Assembly: GCA_018714685.1 (NCBI GenBank)
Contig: DVNC01000010.1
Location: forward strand, 1-47,289
DNA: 47,289 bases
Direction: 5' to 3'
Source of the DNA: Scatocola faecipullorum
GTDB lineage: Bacteria; Pseudomonadota; Alphaproteobacteria; RF32; CAG-239
Made by a program: the position numbers and the translations under genes. Numbering within the stretch: the first letter of the stretch is position 1; every line of letters starts with the position of its first letter. Under the pieces are notes generated by a model. It searched no databases. It had not been told where the DNA came from and worked only from the letters and a program-made list of their open reading frames with translations. Positions 40,799 through 47,289 of this stretch are shown piece after piece.

Positions 40799-41641
40799 TT
40801 AATAATCTTGTATCCGCGATTTGGTCAGGCAATCATAAGCCATTAAATCCGAGACGACTTTTTCCATGGCGTGCAGCGGAATCATATTCGGTCCGTCACT
40901 GGGAGACTTGGCTGGGTCTTCATGTGTTTCGATAAAAACGGCAGCCACGCCGACGGCAACTGCCGCCCGAGCCAAAACCGGCGCAAACTCGCCCTGCCCG
41001 CCGGAACTTCCGCCCAAGCCGCCCGGCTGCTGAACCGAGTGCGTGGCATCGAAAATAACCGGACAACCGGTATCTCTGGCCATTTGCGGCAAGCCGCGCA
41101 TATCGGTTACCAGCGTGTTATAGCCGAAACTGGTTCCGCGTTCGGTGATGCAGACATTTGCATTACCGGAATCAACCGATTTTTTGACAATGTTTTTCAT
41201 ATCCCACGGAGCCAAGAACTGCCCTTTTTTAATGTTAACGACTTTGCCGGTTTTGGCTGCAGCCACGACCAAGTCGGTCTGACGGCACAAAAAGGCCGGA
41301 ATTTGCAGCATATCAACATGCGGAGCGATTATCTGACATTGTTCCCGTTCGTGAATGTCGGTGACAATCGGGCAGCCGTATAATTTTTTGATTTCGTCAA
41401 AGGTACGTATTCCCTCCTCTATGCCAACGCCGCGAGCCCCGGTGATCGAAGTGCGGTTAGCCTTGTCGAACGAGGCTTTAAAGATGTAATTAATGCCGAG
41501 TTTCGAGGTCAGTTCAACCAATTTTCCCGCCAGTTCGACCGCATGCTGACGGCTTTGAATCTGACAAGGACCGGCAATCAAAGCCAGAGGGAGTTTGTTG
41601 CCGATTTCAAATTTGCCGATTTTTACCTGATGTTGTTCCAT
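40799..41641 (-). CDS. kdsA: 3-deoxy-8-phosphooctulonate synthase (KDO 8-P synthase)
   Basis: 280 residues: ALIAGPCQIQS, FKASFDKANRTSI, VVNIKKGQFLAPWDM, ITERGTSFGYNTLVTDM and VIFDATHSVQQPGG are all diagnostic. It condenses phosphoenolpyruvate with arabinose 5-phosphate to make the Kdo precursor for lipopolysaccharide. The Cys in AGPC, together with His in DATHSVQ, Glu in IETHEDP and Asp in SDGPN, are the metal ligands of the metal-dependent class, where E. coli has Asn instead of Cys. AAAGGA precedes the ATG. First gene of kdsA-recO-parC. Confidence 0.95.
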   Translation of the reverse strand: MEQHQVKIGKFEIGNKLPLALIAGPCQIQSRQHAVELAGKLVELTSKLGINYIFKASFDKANRTSITGARGVGIEEGIRTFDEIKKLYGCPIVTDIHEREQCQIIAPHVDMLQIPAFLCRQTDLVVAAAKTGKVVNIKKGQFLAPWDMKNIVKKSVDSGNANVCITERGTSFGYNTLVTDMRGLPQMARDTGCPVIFDATHSVQQPGGLGGSSGGQGEFAPVLARAAVAVGVAAVFIETHEDPAKSPSDGPNMIPLHAMEKVVSDLMAYDCLTKSRIQDY

Positions 41642-41672
41642 GTTTTGTTCCTTTGCTATTAATATGTTATCA

Positions 41673-41700
41673 GTAATAGCAGATTTTCAGAATTTGGCAA
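41673..41700 (-). promoter_or_regulatory. Promoter of kdsA-recO-parC
   Basis: On the minus strand TTGCCA (41695-41700) and TATTAC (41673-41678) with a 16-base spacer, about 30 bases before the kdsA ATG and after the preceding gene's terminator. Confidence 0.5.
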
Positions 41701-41724
41701 CTCTCCCGTTGACAATTTCGGTAT

Positions 41725-41755
41725 AAAAAACGGCCCCGGAAAATTCCGGAGCCGT
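41725..41755 (-). terminator. Intrinsic terminator after the 377-residue unknown gene
   Basis: ACGGCTCCGGAA and TTCCGGGGCCGT (minus strand) form a 12-bp stem with one mismatch and a short loop, followed by TTTTTT. It separates the unknown gene from kdsA. Confidence 0.8.
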
Positions 41756-41769
41756 AAAAGCGCAGATTT

Positions 41770-42903
41770 TCAGCCGATGCAGTTTTTTCTGATGTCTTCC
41801 GCGGTTGTCATAAACAACGGCGTTTCATACAAACGGCACCCGAACCATTGGTTCAGCCAGTAAACCGTCCGGTTAAGGCGGGAACTGCGGCAGCCGGTGT
41901 AAAGCTTTGAAAATTCTGCACTCGCAGGCAAAGACGGCGCCTGACGGGCAAAGTGCAGAATGTCGTCATAAATGAGCTGTTTGCCGATGGGACCATGCCA
42001 ATCCATCAGTTCGTCAATATCGCATTCCATGATGTTGTAATAGAGATAGACCAATGAACTGACATCTTCCAACTCTTTCAGCCACCAGGTTTTCAGCTGG
42101 GGCAGAAAAATCGTTATCGCCGTGCAGCCGATTGTTTCAAGCAGCGTCTTAAAAGTGTCTTTCCGGCAATTGTATATCTTAACATTGCGGGAGGCCAAGC
42201 GGCGCAGAACCTTTTGCAGGCGTTTCAACTGGGAGCGGATAAACCATTGCGGCGCCGTTCCTTCCAGATCGTTGACGATGATAACGCGAACTTCGCGTTC
42301 ATATTCCAACTGCAGTTCATGATAGGCATAGACTGCCGTTTCCCAGGTTTCAGACGCACTCAGCAGAATGGCCAGACGATTGCTGTCTTTGAGCTGCTTT
42401 CTTTCATAAGGGCAGCGGGAACGGATTTCCTCTCTGATTTCTTCCGTCAAAGGCTCAACCAGATAGACGTTTCCGCAGGTCTCTTCCTGCCAAAAATCAT
42501 TAATATCACAGATAAAATCGGGAAAAAACAGGTCAAAAGACTGTTCTTTGGCGATTTTCTCCGCCGCAATGATTTCCGACGCAACAAACGTATTGCAGAT
42601 GACGACGGCATCCGGATCCTTGCCACGGAATTCGCTCATAAACAACAGCGCCTGATGAGCAAAGTCCTTAAGCGATGTCAGGTTGTATCTGACAGGAACG
42701 AAAGTTACTTCCCGTCCCGTCTCCTGTCTGATTTGTTCGCCAAGCTGTTCGGCAGCGATGCGGCATCCGGCATCGTTTTTTCCGTAGTAAACCGTTTTCG
42801 GATGTTTCAAACCCTTGAAAGCATAACAGTTTGATACATTCTCGCCCAACGCATTAAAAACTTTGCGCGCGGCACTTCTCATTTCTAAAATTTTCTGACT
42901 CAT
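41770..42903 (-). CDS. Uncharacterised paralogous protein A (377 residues)
   Basis: I do not recognise this family. The protein is a paralog of the gene at 43039-44199: both begin MSQ, share Y/W-A-W-x-HE-type motifs (TWETAVYAYHELQ against SWIDLVYAWHEIK), a PxFxxDxNxFWxxE-type motif (FPDFICDINDFWQEE), a HGPIGKQLIYDDI/SGPIARQFFCQEL motif and an aromatic, basic C-terminus. The alternating strand and helix pattern suggests a Rossmann-like alpha/beta fold; LAILLSASETWETAVYAYHE is the best-conserved part. No signal peptide or membrane segment. It has a promoter and a terminator of its own. Confidence 0.6.
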   Translation of the reverse strand: MSQKILEMRSAARKVFNALGENVSNCYAFKGLKHPKTVYYGKNDAGCRIAAEQLGEQIRQETGREVTFVPVRYNLTSLKDFAHQALLFMSEFRGKDPDAVVICNTFVASEIIAAEKIAKEQSFDLFFPDFICDINDFWQEETCGNVYLVEPLTEEIREEIRSRCPYERKQLKDSNRLAILLSASETWETAVYAYHELQLEYEREVRVIIVNDLEGTAPQWFIRSQLKRLQKVLRRLASRNVKIYNCRKDTFKTLLETIGCTAITIFLPQLKTWWLKELEDVSSLVYLYYNIMECDIDELMDWHGPIGKQLIYDDILHFARQAPSLPASAEFSKLYTGCRSSRLNRTVYWLNQWFGCRLYETPLFMTTAEDIRKNCIG

Positions 42904-42951
42904 AACTTTACTTGTTTTAATAATAGAAAAAATTATATTTATTTGTTTTTT

Positions 42952-42980
42952 GCTGTAACATATTTTTTAGACAAAAACAA
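42952..42980 (-). promoter_or_regulatory. Promoter of unknown protein A, duplicated cassette
   Basis: On the minus strand TTGTTT (42975-42980), a 17-base spacer and TACAGC (42952-42957). The surrounding sequence CTTGTTTTTGTCTAAA is repeated exactly in front of the paralog at 44199. Confidence 0.5.
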
Positions 42981-42990
42981 GTTTTTTTAT

Positions 42991-43016
42991 AAAAAAAGGC
43001 TCCCGCAACGGGAGCC
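42991..43016 (-). terminator. Intrinsic terminator after unknown protein B gene
   Basis: GGCTCCCG and CGGGAGCC (8 bp) with a TTG loop on the minus strand, followed by seven T. It ends the gene at 43039-44199 and belongs to a cassette repeated at 44243-44323. Confidence 0.85.
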
Positions 43017-43038
43017 AAACAGAATTTTCAGAAGATTG

Positions 43039-44199
43039 TCAGCGGAATGTACTGTATTCACTGAGATAAATCTGACGACAGACATTTCCGAGGCGGATCT
43101 TATAATTCCACCAATAGAAACGAAGATTCCAATTTTTAAAACGGCGATGGCGGAACAGGCGGTAAAAATCATAGCCTTTTTCATTATAATCGCGGTTTGT
43201 CCAATCGGACATAAATTCAGCCAATTCCTGACAGAAAAACTGACGGGCTATCGGGCCGCTATTTTCCCAAACGCTGTCAAAGTCCCTTTCACTGATATTG
43301 AAAGAAAGCTGTCCTTGCCAACATTCGCGTTTTTGAAACCGGCCGCAGTGGTAAGTCATATTCTGCGGCAGGAAAGCTATTCCCGAGCAATCGTTTAAGC
43401 TGTTGATTATCAGCTGCGGCAATGAGGAATGAAGCTTTTGAACCGGCATTTTGACTTTCAGGCGGGACAGGAACTTTTCAAACTTGCGGAAAATCTTGTC
43501 CGAATATTCCATAGACGTCCAGCGGCATAAGTCATCAACGTATATAATACGGGGCAAAATACCGTGCCGACGTTTGATTTCATGCCAGGCATAAACCAAA
43601 TCAATCCAGCTTTCATAACCGCCGGCATAAGCAATCAGGCATTCGGCCGGTGCAATCCGCTTCAGCAGATAAGGCATATAAGATTGCAATGCCTCAGGTG
43701 CAATATCGGCATAACGCGAAATTCCGCCTCCCGGATTTTCATCGTTCCGCATATAGGCGTTAACATCCAGAAAATAGCGGGGAACAAAATCTTCACCGCT
43801 GTCCTGCTTTTTGTTTCCATAAAGGAGCAGCATTTCAACGATGGTACGGGCATCGGCGAGCACAACGGCTTCAGCCTTGCCCAGACGGGAAGAGAAGCTG
43901 TCAAATCGACGGAGTTCTTTTTCCATGCCAGCATAAATTTCATCGTAATGACCGTTTTTTACGGATGAAACGGACATTTCCGGTATTGAAAGCGTTACGG
44001 GACAGCAGTCGGGATATTTCAAACGAACATGCCGTTCCAACTGAGCGGCAACTTCCTTAACATAAGCCGGAGCATCGCCCGGTATGAATATCACATTGAT
44101 TTCCTGAAGATTTTCAAGTTCATAACAGGTTGACACACGGAGGGAATTTTCCTCGTAAATTTTCTTTGCGGCTTGGCGCAGGGTTAAATTCTGACTCAT
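43039..44199 (-). CDS. Uncharacterised paralogous protein B (386 residues)
   Basis: Paralog of the 377-residue protein at 41770-42903, diverged but colinear along its length. Segments that stand out: INVIFIPGDAPAYVKEVAAQL, VVLADARTIVEMLLLYGN, VPRYFLDVNAYMR, CLIAYAGGYESWIDLVYAWHE, PRIIYVDDLCRW and SGPIARQFF. The C-terminus is rich in Trp, Tyr and Arg (FRHRRFKNWNLRFYWWNYKI), unusual for a soluble enzyme and possibly a membrane- or nucleic-acid-binding surface. No signal peptide. It sits between pyrG and paralog A, with its own promoter. Confidence 0.6.
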   Translation of the reverse strand: MSQNLTLRQAAKKIYEENSLRVSTCYELENLQEINVIFIPGDAPAYVKEVAAQLERHVRLKYPDCCPVTLSIPEMSVSSVKNGHYDEIYAGMEKELRRFDSFSSRLGKAEAVVLADARTIVEMLLLYGNKKQDSGEDFVPRYFLDVNAYMRNDENPGGGISRYADIAPEALQSYMPYLLKRIAPAECLIAYAGGYESWIDLVYAWHEIKRRHGILPRIIYVDDLCRWTSMEYSDKIFRKFEKFLSRLKVKMPVQKLHSSLPQLIINSLNDCSGIAFLPQNMTYHCGRFQKRECWQGQLSFNISERDFDSVWENSGPIARQFFCQELAEFMSDWTNRDYNEKGYDFYRLFRHRRFKNWNLRFYWWNYKIRLGNVCRQIYLSEYSTFR

Positions 44200-44242
44200 T
44201 TTTCTAATAATTTAAGTTAATTAATAATTATTTTTCGGTTGA

Positions 44243-44271
44243 GATATAACATAGTGTTTAGACAAAAACAA
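44243..44271 (-). promoter_or_regulatory. Promoter of unknown protein B, duplicated cassette
   Basis: On the minus strand TTGTTT (44266-44271), a 17-base spacer and TATATC (44243-44248), giving a leader of about 37 bases. The core CTTGTTTTTGTCTAAA is shared with the paralog's promoter. Confidence 0.6.
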
Positions 44272-44299
44272 GCTCTTTTTCTAAACTTCCAACTAAAAG

Positions 44300-44323
44300 A
44301 AAAGGCTCCCGAAGGAGCCTTTT
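44300..44323 (-). terminator. Intrinsic terminator after pyrG
   Basis: AAAAGGCTCC and GGAGCCTTTT form a perfect 10-bp stem with a TTCG loop on the minus strand, followed by CTTTT. It lies 6 bases after the pyrG stop. Confidence 0.85.
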
Positions 44324-44329
44324 CCCGTC

Positions 44330-45982
44330 TTACAGCAGACGGCTTTTCTTGATTGCCGCCTGAATGAACGAAACAAACAGCGGATGCGGGTCAAACGGTT
44401 TTGATTTCAGTTCAGGGTGGAACTGAACCCCGACAAACCAGGGATGTTCCGGCCGTTCGACAATTTCAGGGAGTTTTCCGTCCGGAGATTTGGCCACAAT
44501 ACGCATACCGGCCTTATTCAAAACCGGCTCATAGCTGATATTGACCTCATAACGGTGACGGTGACGTTCGGAAATTCTGTCGCAGCCATAAATGCGGCGG
44601 ACCAGAGAATCGGGAGCCAGTACGCTTTCATAAGCTCCCAGACGCATGGTCCCGCCCAAATCGCCGTCTTTGGTACGAATTTGTTTAGCCCCCTCTTTAT
44701 CCCACTCGGTCATCAGACCGACAACCGGAGTGCAGCTGCCGCCGGCAATTTCGGTGGTATTGGCGTCTTTGATGCCGGCCAGGTGGCGCATGGTTTCAAT
44801 GACGGCCATCTGCATTCCGAAACAAATTCCCAAAAACGGCAGATTATTTTCGCGGGCATATTCAATCGCCTTGATTTTGCCCTCGGTGCCGCGGGAGCCG
44901 AAACCGCCCGGAACCAAAACCGCACTGACATCGTTCAGGTGAGCGGCGGCACCGTCTTTTTCAATATCTTCCGAATCTATCCATTTGATTTTGACTTTGT
45001 AACGATTGGCTATGCCGCCGTGGCTCAAAGCTTCGCCCAGCGATTTATAAGCTTCGAGCAGCTGGGTGTATTTCCCGACAACGGCCACTCTCACTTCACC
45101 TTCCGGATGGGCAATGATATCAACGATTTTTTCCCATTTGCTTAAATCTGCCGGTTTGTCACAATCAATGCCGAAATGTTTGCAGACCTGAGTATCCATG
45201 CCCTCTTTGGAATAGGCAATCGGAACCTGATAGATATTGGCGGCATCTTTGGCCGCAATAACGTTTTCTTCACGGATATTGCAGAACAAGGCGATTTTGC
45301 GTTTTTCGTTCTGAGGGATATCCATCTGGGTGCGGCAGAGCAGCATATCAGGCTGAATGCCGTATTCCTGAAGTTTTTTTACCGAATGCTGGGTCGGCTT
45401 GGTTTTTAATTCACCTGCGGTCGGAATAAACGGCAGCAGCGTGACATGAATAAACATTGCGCGGTCGCGTCCCAAATCATAAGCTACCTGGCGAATCGTT
45501 TCCAAATAAGGCTGCCCCTCAATATCGCCGACGGTTCCGCCGATTTCACAGAGCACAAAATCTTCATCGGTAACATCTGAAAGAATAAAATCTTTTATTT
45601 CGTTGGTGACATGGGGAATAACCTGAATGGTCGCCCCGAGATAATCGCCGTGACGCTCCTTGTCAATCACGCGCTGATAGATTTTGCCGGTGGTAATGCT
45701 GTCGGTTTTTTTGGCCGGCACGCCTGAAAAGCGCTCATAGTGCCCCAAGTCAAGATCGGCTTCGGTGCCGTCATCGGTTACGAAAACCTCGCCGTGCTGA
45801 TAAGGGCTCATGGTTCCGGGATCGACATTCAGATAAGGGTCAAGCTTGCGCAGACGGACTTTGAAACCGCGTGACTGCAACAGAGAAGCCAACGAAGCCG
45901 AGGCCAGCCCTTTTCCCAGCGACGACACGACACCGCCGGTAATAAAAATAAATTTCGGTTGAGAATTCATCGTATTAGTCAT
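44330..45982 (-). CDS. pyrG: CTP synthase
   Basis: 550 residues: FIFITGGVVSSLGKGLASASL (P-loop), LDPYLNVDPGTMSPYQHGEVFV, CEIGGTVGDIEGQPYLETIRQ for the synthase half, and a class I glutaminase half with the nucleophile elbow LGICFGMQM and VQFHPELKS. It makes CTP from UTP, ATP and glutamine. AGGTAA lies 6 bases before the ATG at 45982; a second ATG at 45970 is less well placed. It follows secG, with a hairpin between them that may reduce read-through. Confidence 0.96.
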   Translation of the reverse strand: MTNTMNSQPKFIFITGGVVSSLGKGLASASLASLLQSRGFKVRLRKLDPYLNVDPGTMSPYQHGEVFVTDDGTEADLDLGHYERFSGVPAKKTDSITTGKIYQRVIDKERHGDYLGATIQVIPHVTNEIKDFILSDVTDEDFVLCEIGGTVGDIEGQPYLETIRQVAYDLGRDRAMFIHVTLLPFIPTAGELKTKPTQHSVKKLQEYGIQPDMLLCRTQMDIPQNEKRKIALFCNIREENVIAAKDAANIYQVPIAYSKEGMDTQVCKHFGIDCDKPADLSKWEKIVDIIAHPEGEVRVAVVGKYTQLLEAYKSLGEALSHGGIANRYKVKIKWIDSEDIEKDGAAAHLNDVSAVLVPGGFGSRGTEGKIKAIEYARENNLPFLGICFGMQMAVIETMRHLAGIKDANTTEIAGGSCTPVVGLMTEWDKEGAKQIRTKDGDLGGTMRLGAYESVLAPDSLVRRIYGCDRISERHRHRYEVNISYEPVLNKAGMRIVAKSPDGKLPEIVERPEHPWFVGVQFHPELKSKPFDPHPLFVSFIQAAIKKSRLL

Positions 45983-46008
45983 TTAATTTACCTTTATTTA
46001 AAAGTGAC

Positions 46009-46036
46009 AAAGGCACCTTCGGGAAAAGGTGCCTTT
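46009..46036. terminator. Hairpin between secG and pyrG
   Basis: AAAGGCACCTT and AAGGTGCCTTT form an 11-bp stem. A T-rich stretch follows in the plus direction; the minus direction has only TTTGTCACTTTT, so it may attenuate rather than fully stop secG transcription. Confidence 0.65.
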
Positions 46037-46061
46037 ATTTTTTGGAGATCAGTCATTTTCG

Positions 46062-46379
46062 CTATTCTGCCGCGACCGGAGCGGAAGGAACGTCGGGAAC
46101 ACTTTGCTCGGCGGGAGCGCTTTCCAGAATAGAGGTGGCTTTAGGTTCGCCGCTCTTGTACAGCAGCGACAGCGAAAGGCTGGTGATAAAAAATATTGTC
46201 GCCAGAATGGCCGTCAGTCTGGTCAGAAAGTTGCCGGTGCCGCGGGCGCTCAAAATGCTGTTGGCACCGCTGCCGCCGCCCAAACCGTCCAATGCGCCGC
46301 CGCTGGAGCGCTGCATCAGAATGACACTGACCAAAAAGATGGCTACCAACAAATGGACGACCAATAAAACTGTTTCCAT
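46062..46379 (-). CDS. secG: Protein-export membrane protein SecG
   Basis: 105 residues with two membrane helices (about 3-21 and 53-75) around the cytoplasmic loop LMQRSSGGALDGLGGGSGAN, the SecG signature. The tail after residue 80 is Ala/Pro/Ser-rich, as in other alphaproteobacterial SecG proteins. It is the small subunit of the SecYEG channel. It lies 58 bases after tpiA, the usual neighbour in this class. Confidence 0.93.
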   Translation of the reverse strand: METVLLVVHLLVAIFLVSVILMQRSSGGALDGLGGGSGANSILSARGTGNFLTRLTAILATIFFITSLSLSLLYKSGEPKATSILESAPAEQSVPDVPSAPVAAE

Positions 46380-46437
46380 TATTTAATCCTTTCGCATCCC
46401 AAATTAAATTGTCCTAAATTTCAAAATCTGACCGATA

Positions 46438-47202
46438 TTAACAGCAACCGGCGTTTTTGGCAATACCCAAAAAGTCAGCTGTTTTTAAGCTGGCGCCGCC
46501 AATCAGGGCTCCGTCAACATCAGGCAGAGACAAAAATTCTTTGGCGTTGCCCGGTTTAACCGAACCGCCGTACAAAATCCGCATTTTGTTGGCCTGAGCT
46601 TTGCCCAGCTTTTTGGCCAGAGCTTTGCGGACAGCGGCGTGAACTTCTTCAACATCGGCCGGGGTCGGCGTTTTGCCGGTGCCGATAGCCCAAATCGGTT
46701 CATAGGCAATAACGGTGTCGGCAGCGGTTGCATTGTCGGGAACGGAACCGGAAATTTGTTTGGTGCAGACATCCAGAGCTTTGCCGGCATCGCGTTCGGC
46801 CTCGGATTCACCGATACAGATAATCGTTTTCAGACCGTTTTCATGAGCGGCGCGCGCTTTCTTTTGAACAATTTCGTTGATTTCACAATGATCGGCGCGG
46901 CGCTCGGAGTGACCGAGAATAACATAAGAGCAGCCGATTTCCTTAATCATGGCCGGGCTGATGTCTCCGGTGTGGGCGCCTTTGTTTTCCCAATGGCAGT
47001 CCTGAGCACCGAGGGCAACCTTGGCACCGCGCAGCGCCTTTTTAACCGAAGTCAGCAGCGTTGCCGGCGGACAGACCAGAAATTCACATTCGGGTTTGCC
47101 GATTTTTTTGACTTCTGCGGCAATTTCCTTAGCCAATTCAACACCGTCAGCCAGAAGACCGTTCATTTTCCAGTTTCCGGCAATAAGTTTTTTACGAGCC
47201 AT
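46438..47202 (-). CDS. tpiA: Triosephosphate isomerase
   Basis: 254 residues. Asn10 and Lys12 in AGNWKMNG, His in VILGHSERR, catalytic Glu in IAYEPIWAIGTGKTPT (loop 6) and YGGSVKPGN are all present. It interconverts dihydroxyacetone phosphate and glyceraldehyde 3-phosphate. GAAGGA lies upstream of the ATG. The 87 bases from here to the window edge hold no gene and no clear promoter. First gene of tpiA-secG-pyrG. Confidence 0.96.
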   Translation of the reverse strand: MARKKLIAGNWKMNGLLADGVELAKEIAAEVKKIGKPECEFLVCPPATLLTSVKKALRGAKVALGAQDCHWENKGAHTGDISPAMIKEIGCSYVILGHSERRADHCEINEIVQKKARAAHENGLKTIICIGESEAERDAGKALDVCTKQISGSVPDNATAADTVIAYEPIWAIGTGKTPTPADVEEVHAAVRKALAKKLGKAQANKMRILYGGSVKPGNAKEFLSLPDVDGALIGGASLKTADFLGIAKNAGCC

Positions 47203-47289
47203 GTTTTTATCCTTCTTTCACAGTTAATGCCGCGGATTGACAACTGCCGACGGCATCACAACGGGTTATTTGTTTTTTTGTTTTGTAAC

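Noticed and set aside
44417..45145. A 242-codon plus-strand frame
   Set aside because: Antisense shadow of the glutaminase half of pyrG; similar long shadows lie over gldG (17458-18132), the giant coiled-coil gene and parC.
1..47289. CRISPR arrays, insertion sequences and prophage genes
   Set aside because: No regularly spaced repeats, transposase motifs or phage structural genes were seen on either strand.

Overview
The window reads as part of the chromosome of a host-associated, probably gut-dwelling alphaproteobacterium. The evidence is gene order and family content: dusB-trkA-hfq-hflX and tpiA-secG-pyrG-kdsA blocks, an MlaD/DUF2155 pair, a DUF6898-like small protein, and LprI-like and Cys-rich surface proteins. 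The lineage is inference; there is no rRNA here to settle it. Most genes lie on the minus strand. I see no rRNA, CRISPR array, intact insertion sequence or prophage.

Layout. 1-1080 is the 3' end of a plus-strand Cys-rich protein with a DUF1566-like C-terminus. 1136-2757 (minus) holds an AsmA-like and an HD-domain gene. 2758-3600 has no protein gene: it holds a structured untranslated element, a tRNA-Lys(CTT) and a duplicated tRNA-Lys 3' end with its terminator. 3613-13650 (minus) is one nine-gene surface-polysaccharide operon with a good sigma-70 promoter at 13780-13808. It encodes every step from sedoheptulose 7-phosphate to GDP-D-glycero-D-manno-heptose (GmhA, HddA, an HddC-GmhB fusion), followed by a GMD-like dehydratase and an SDR that probably make a GDP-6-deoxy-heptose. 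Two glycosyltransferases, an FAD enzyme and a TIM-barrel isomerase-like protein follow. 13968-14809 (plus) encodes two secreted LprI-like proteins.

14843-20609 (minus) is a Gld-type ABC exporter operon (GldA, GldF, GldG, DUF4340 protein) ending in a soluble PAS histidine kinase. 20768-22869 (plus) holds two tandem MlaD-like proteins and a DUF2155 protein. 23153-25500 (plus) holds a cysteine hydrolase, a glycosyltransferase and a hemolysin III/PAQR membrane protein. 25479-31394 (minus) is a housekeeping run: an unknown gene, dusB, trkA, hfq, hflX, a lipoprotein and a DUF2156 protein. 31404-37737 (minus) contains a 1330-residue membrane-anchored coiled-coil protein, a 59-residue DUF6898-like protein and a 682-residue unknown with hydrolase-like and ankyrin-like parts. 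37820-47202 (minus) is parC, recO, kdsA, two unknown paralogous genes, pyrG, secG and tpiA.

The most promising undescribed material is the paralogous pair at 41770-44199, each copy with a duplicated promoter cassette and inserted between pyrG and kdsA; the 682-residue protein; the 1330-residue coiled-coil protein; the structured element at 2811-3016; and the tRNA-Lys duplication. The envelope theme is strong: heptose and Kdo synthesis, Mla-type lipid transport, glycosyltransferases, AsmA and lipoproteins together suggest a bacterium investing heavily in its outer surface.
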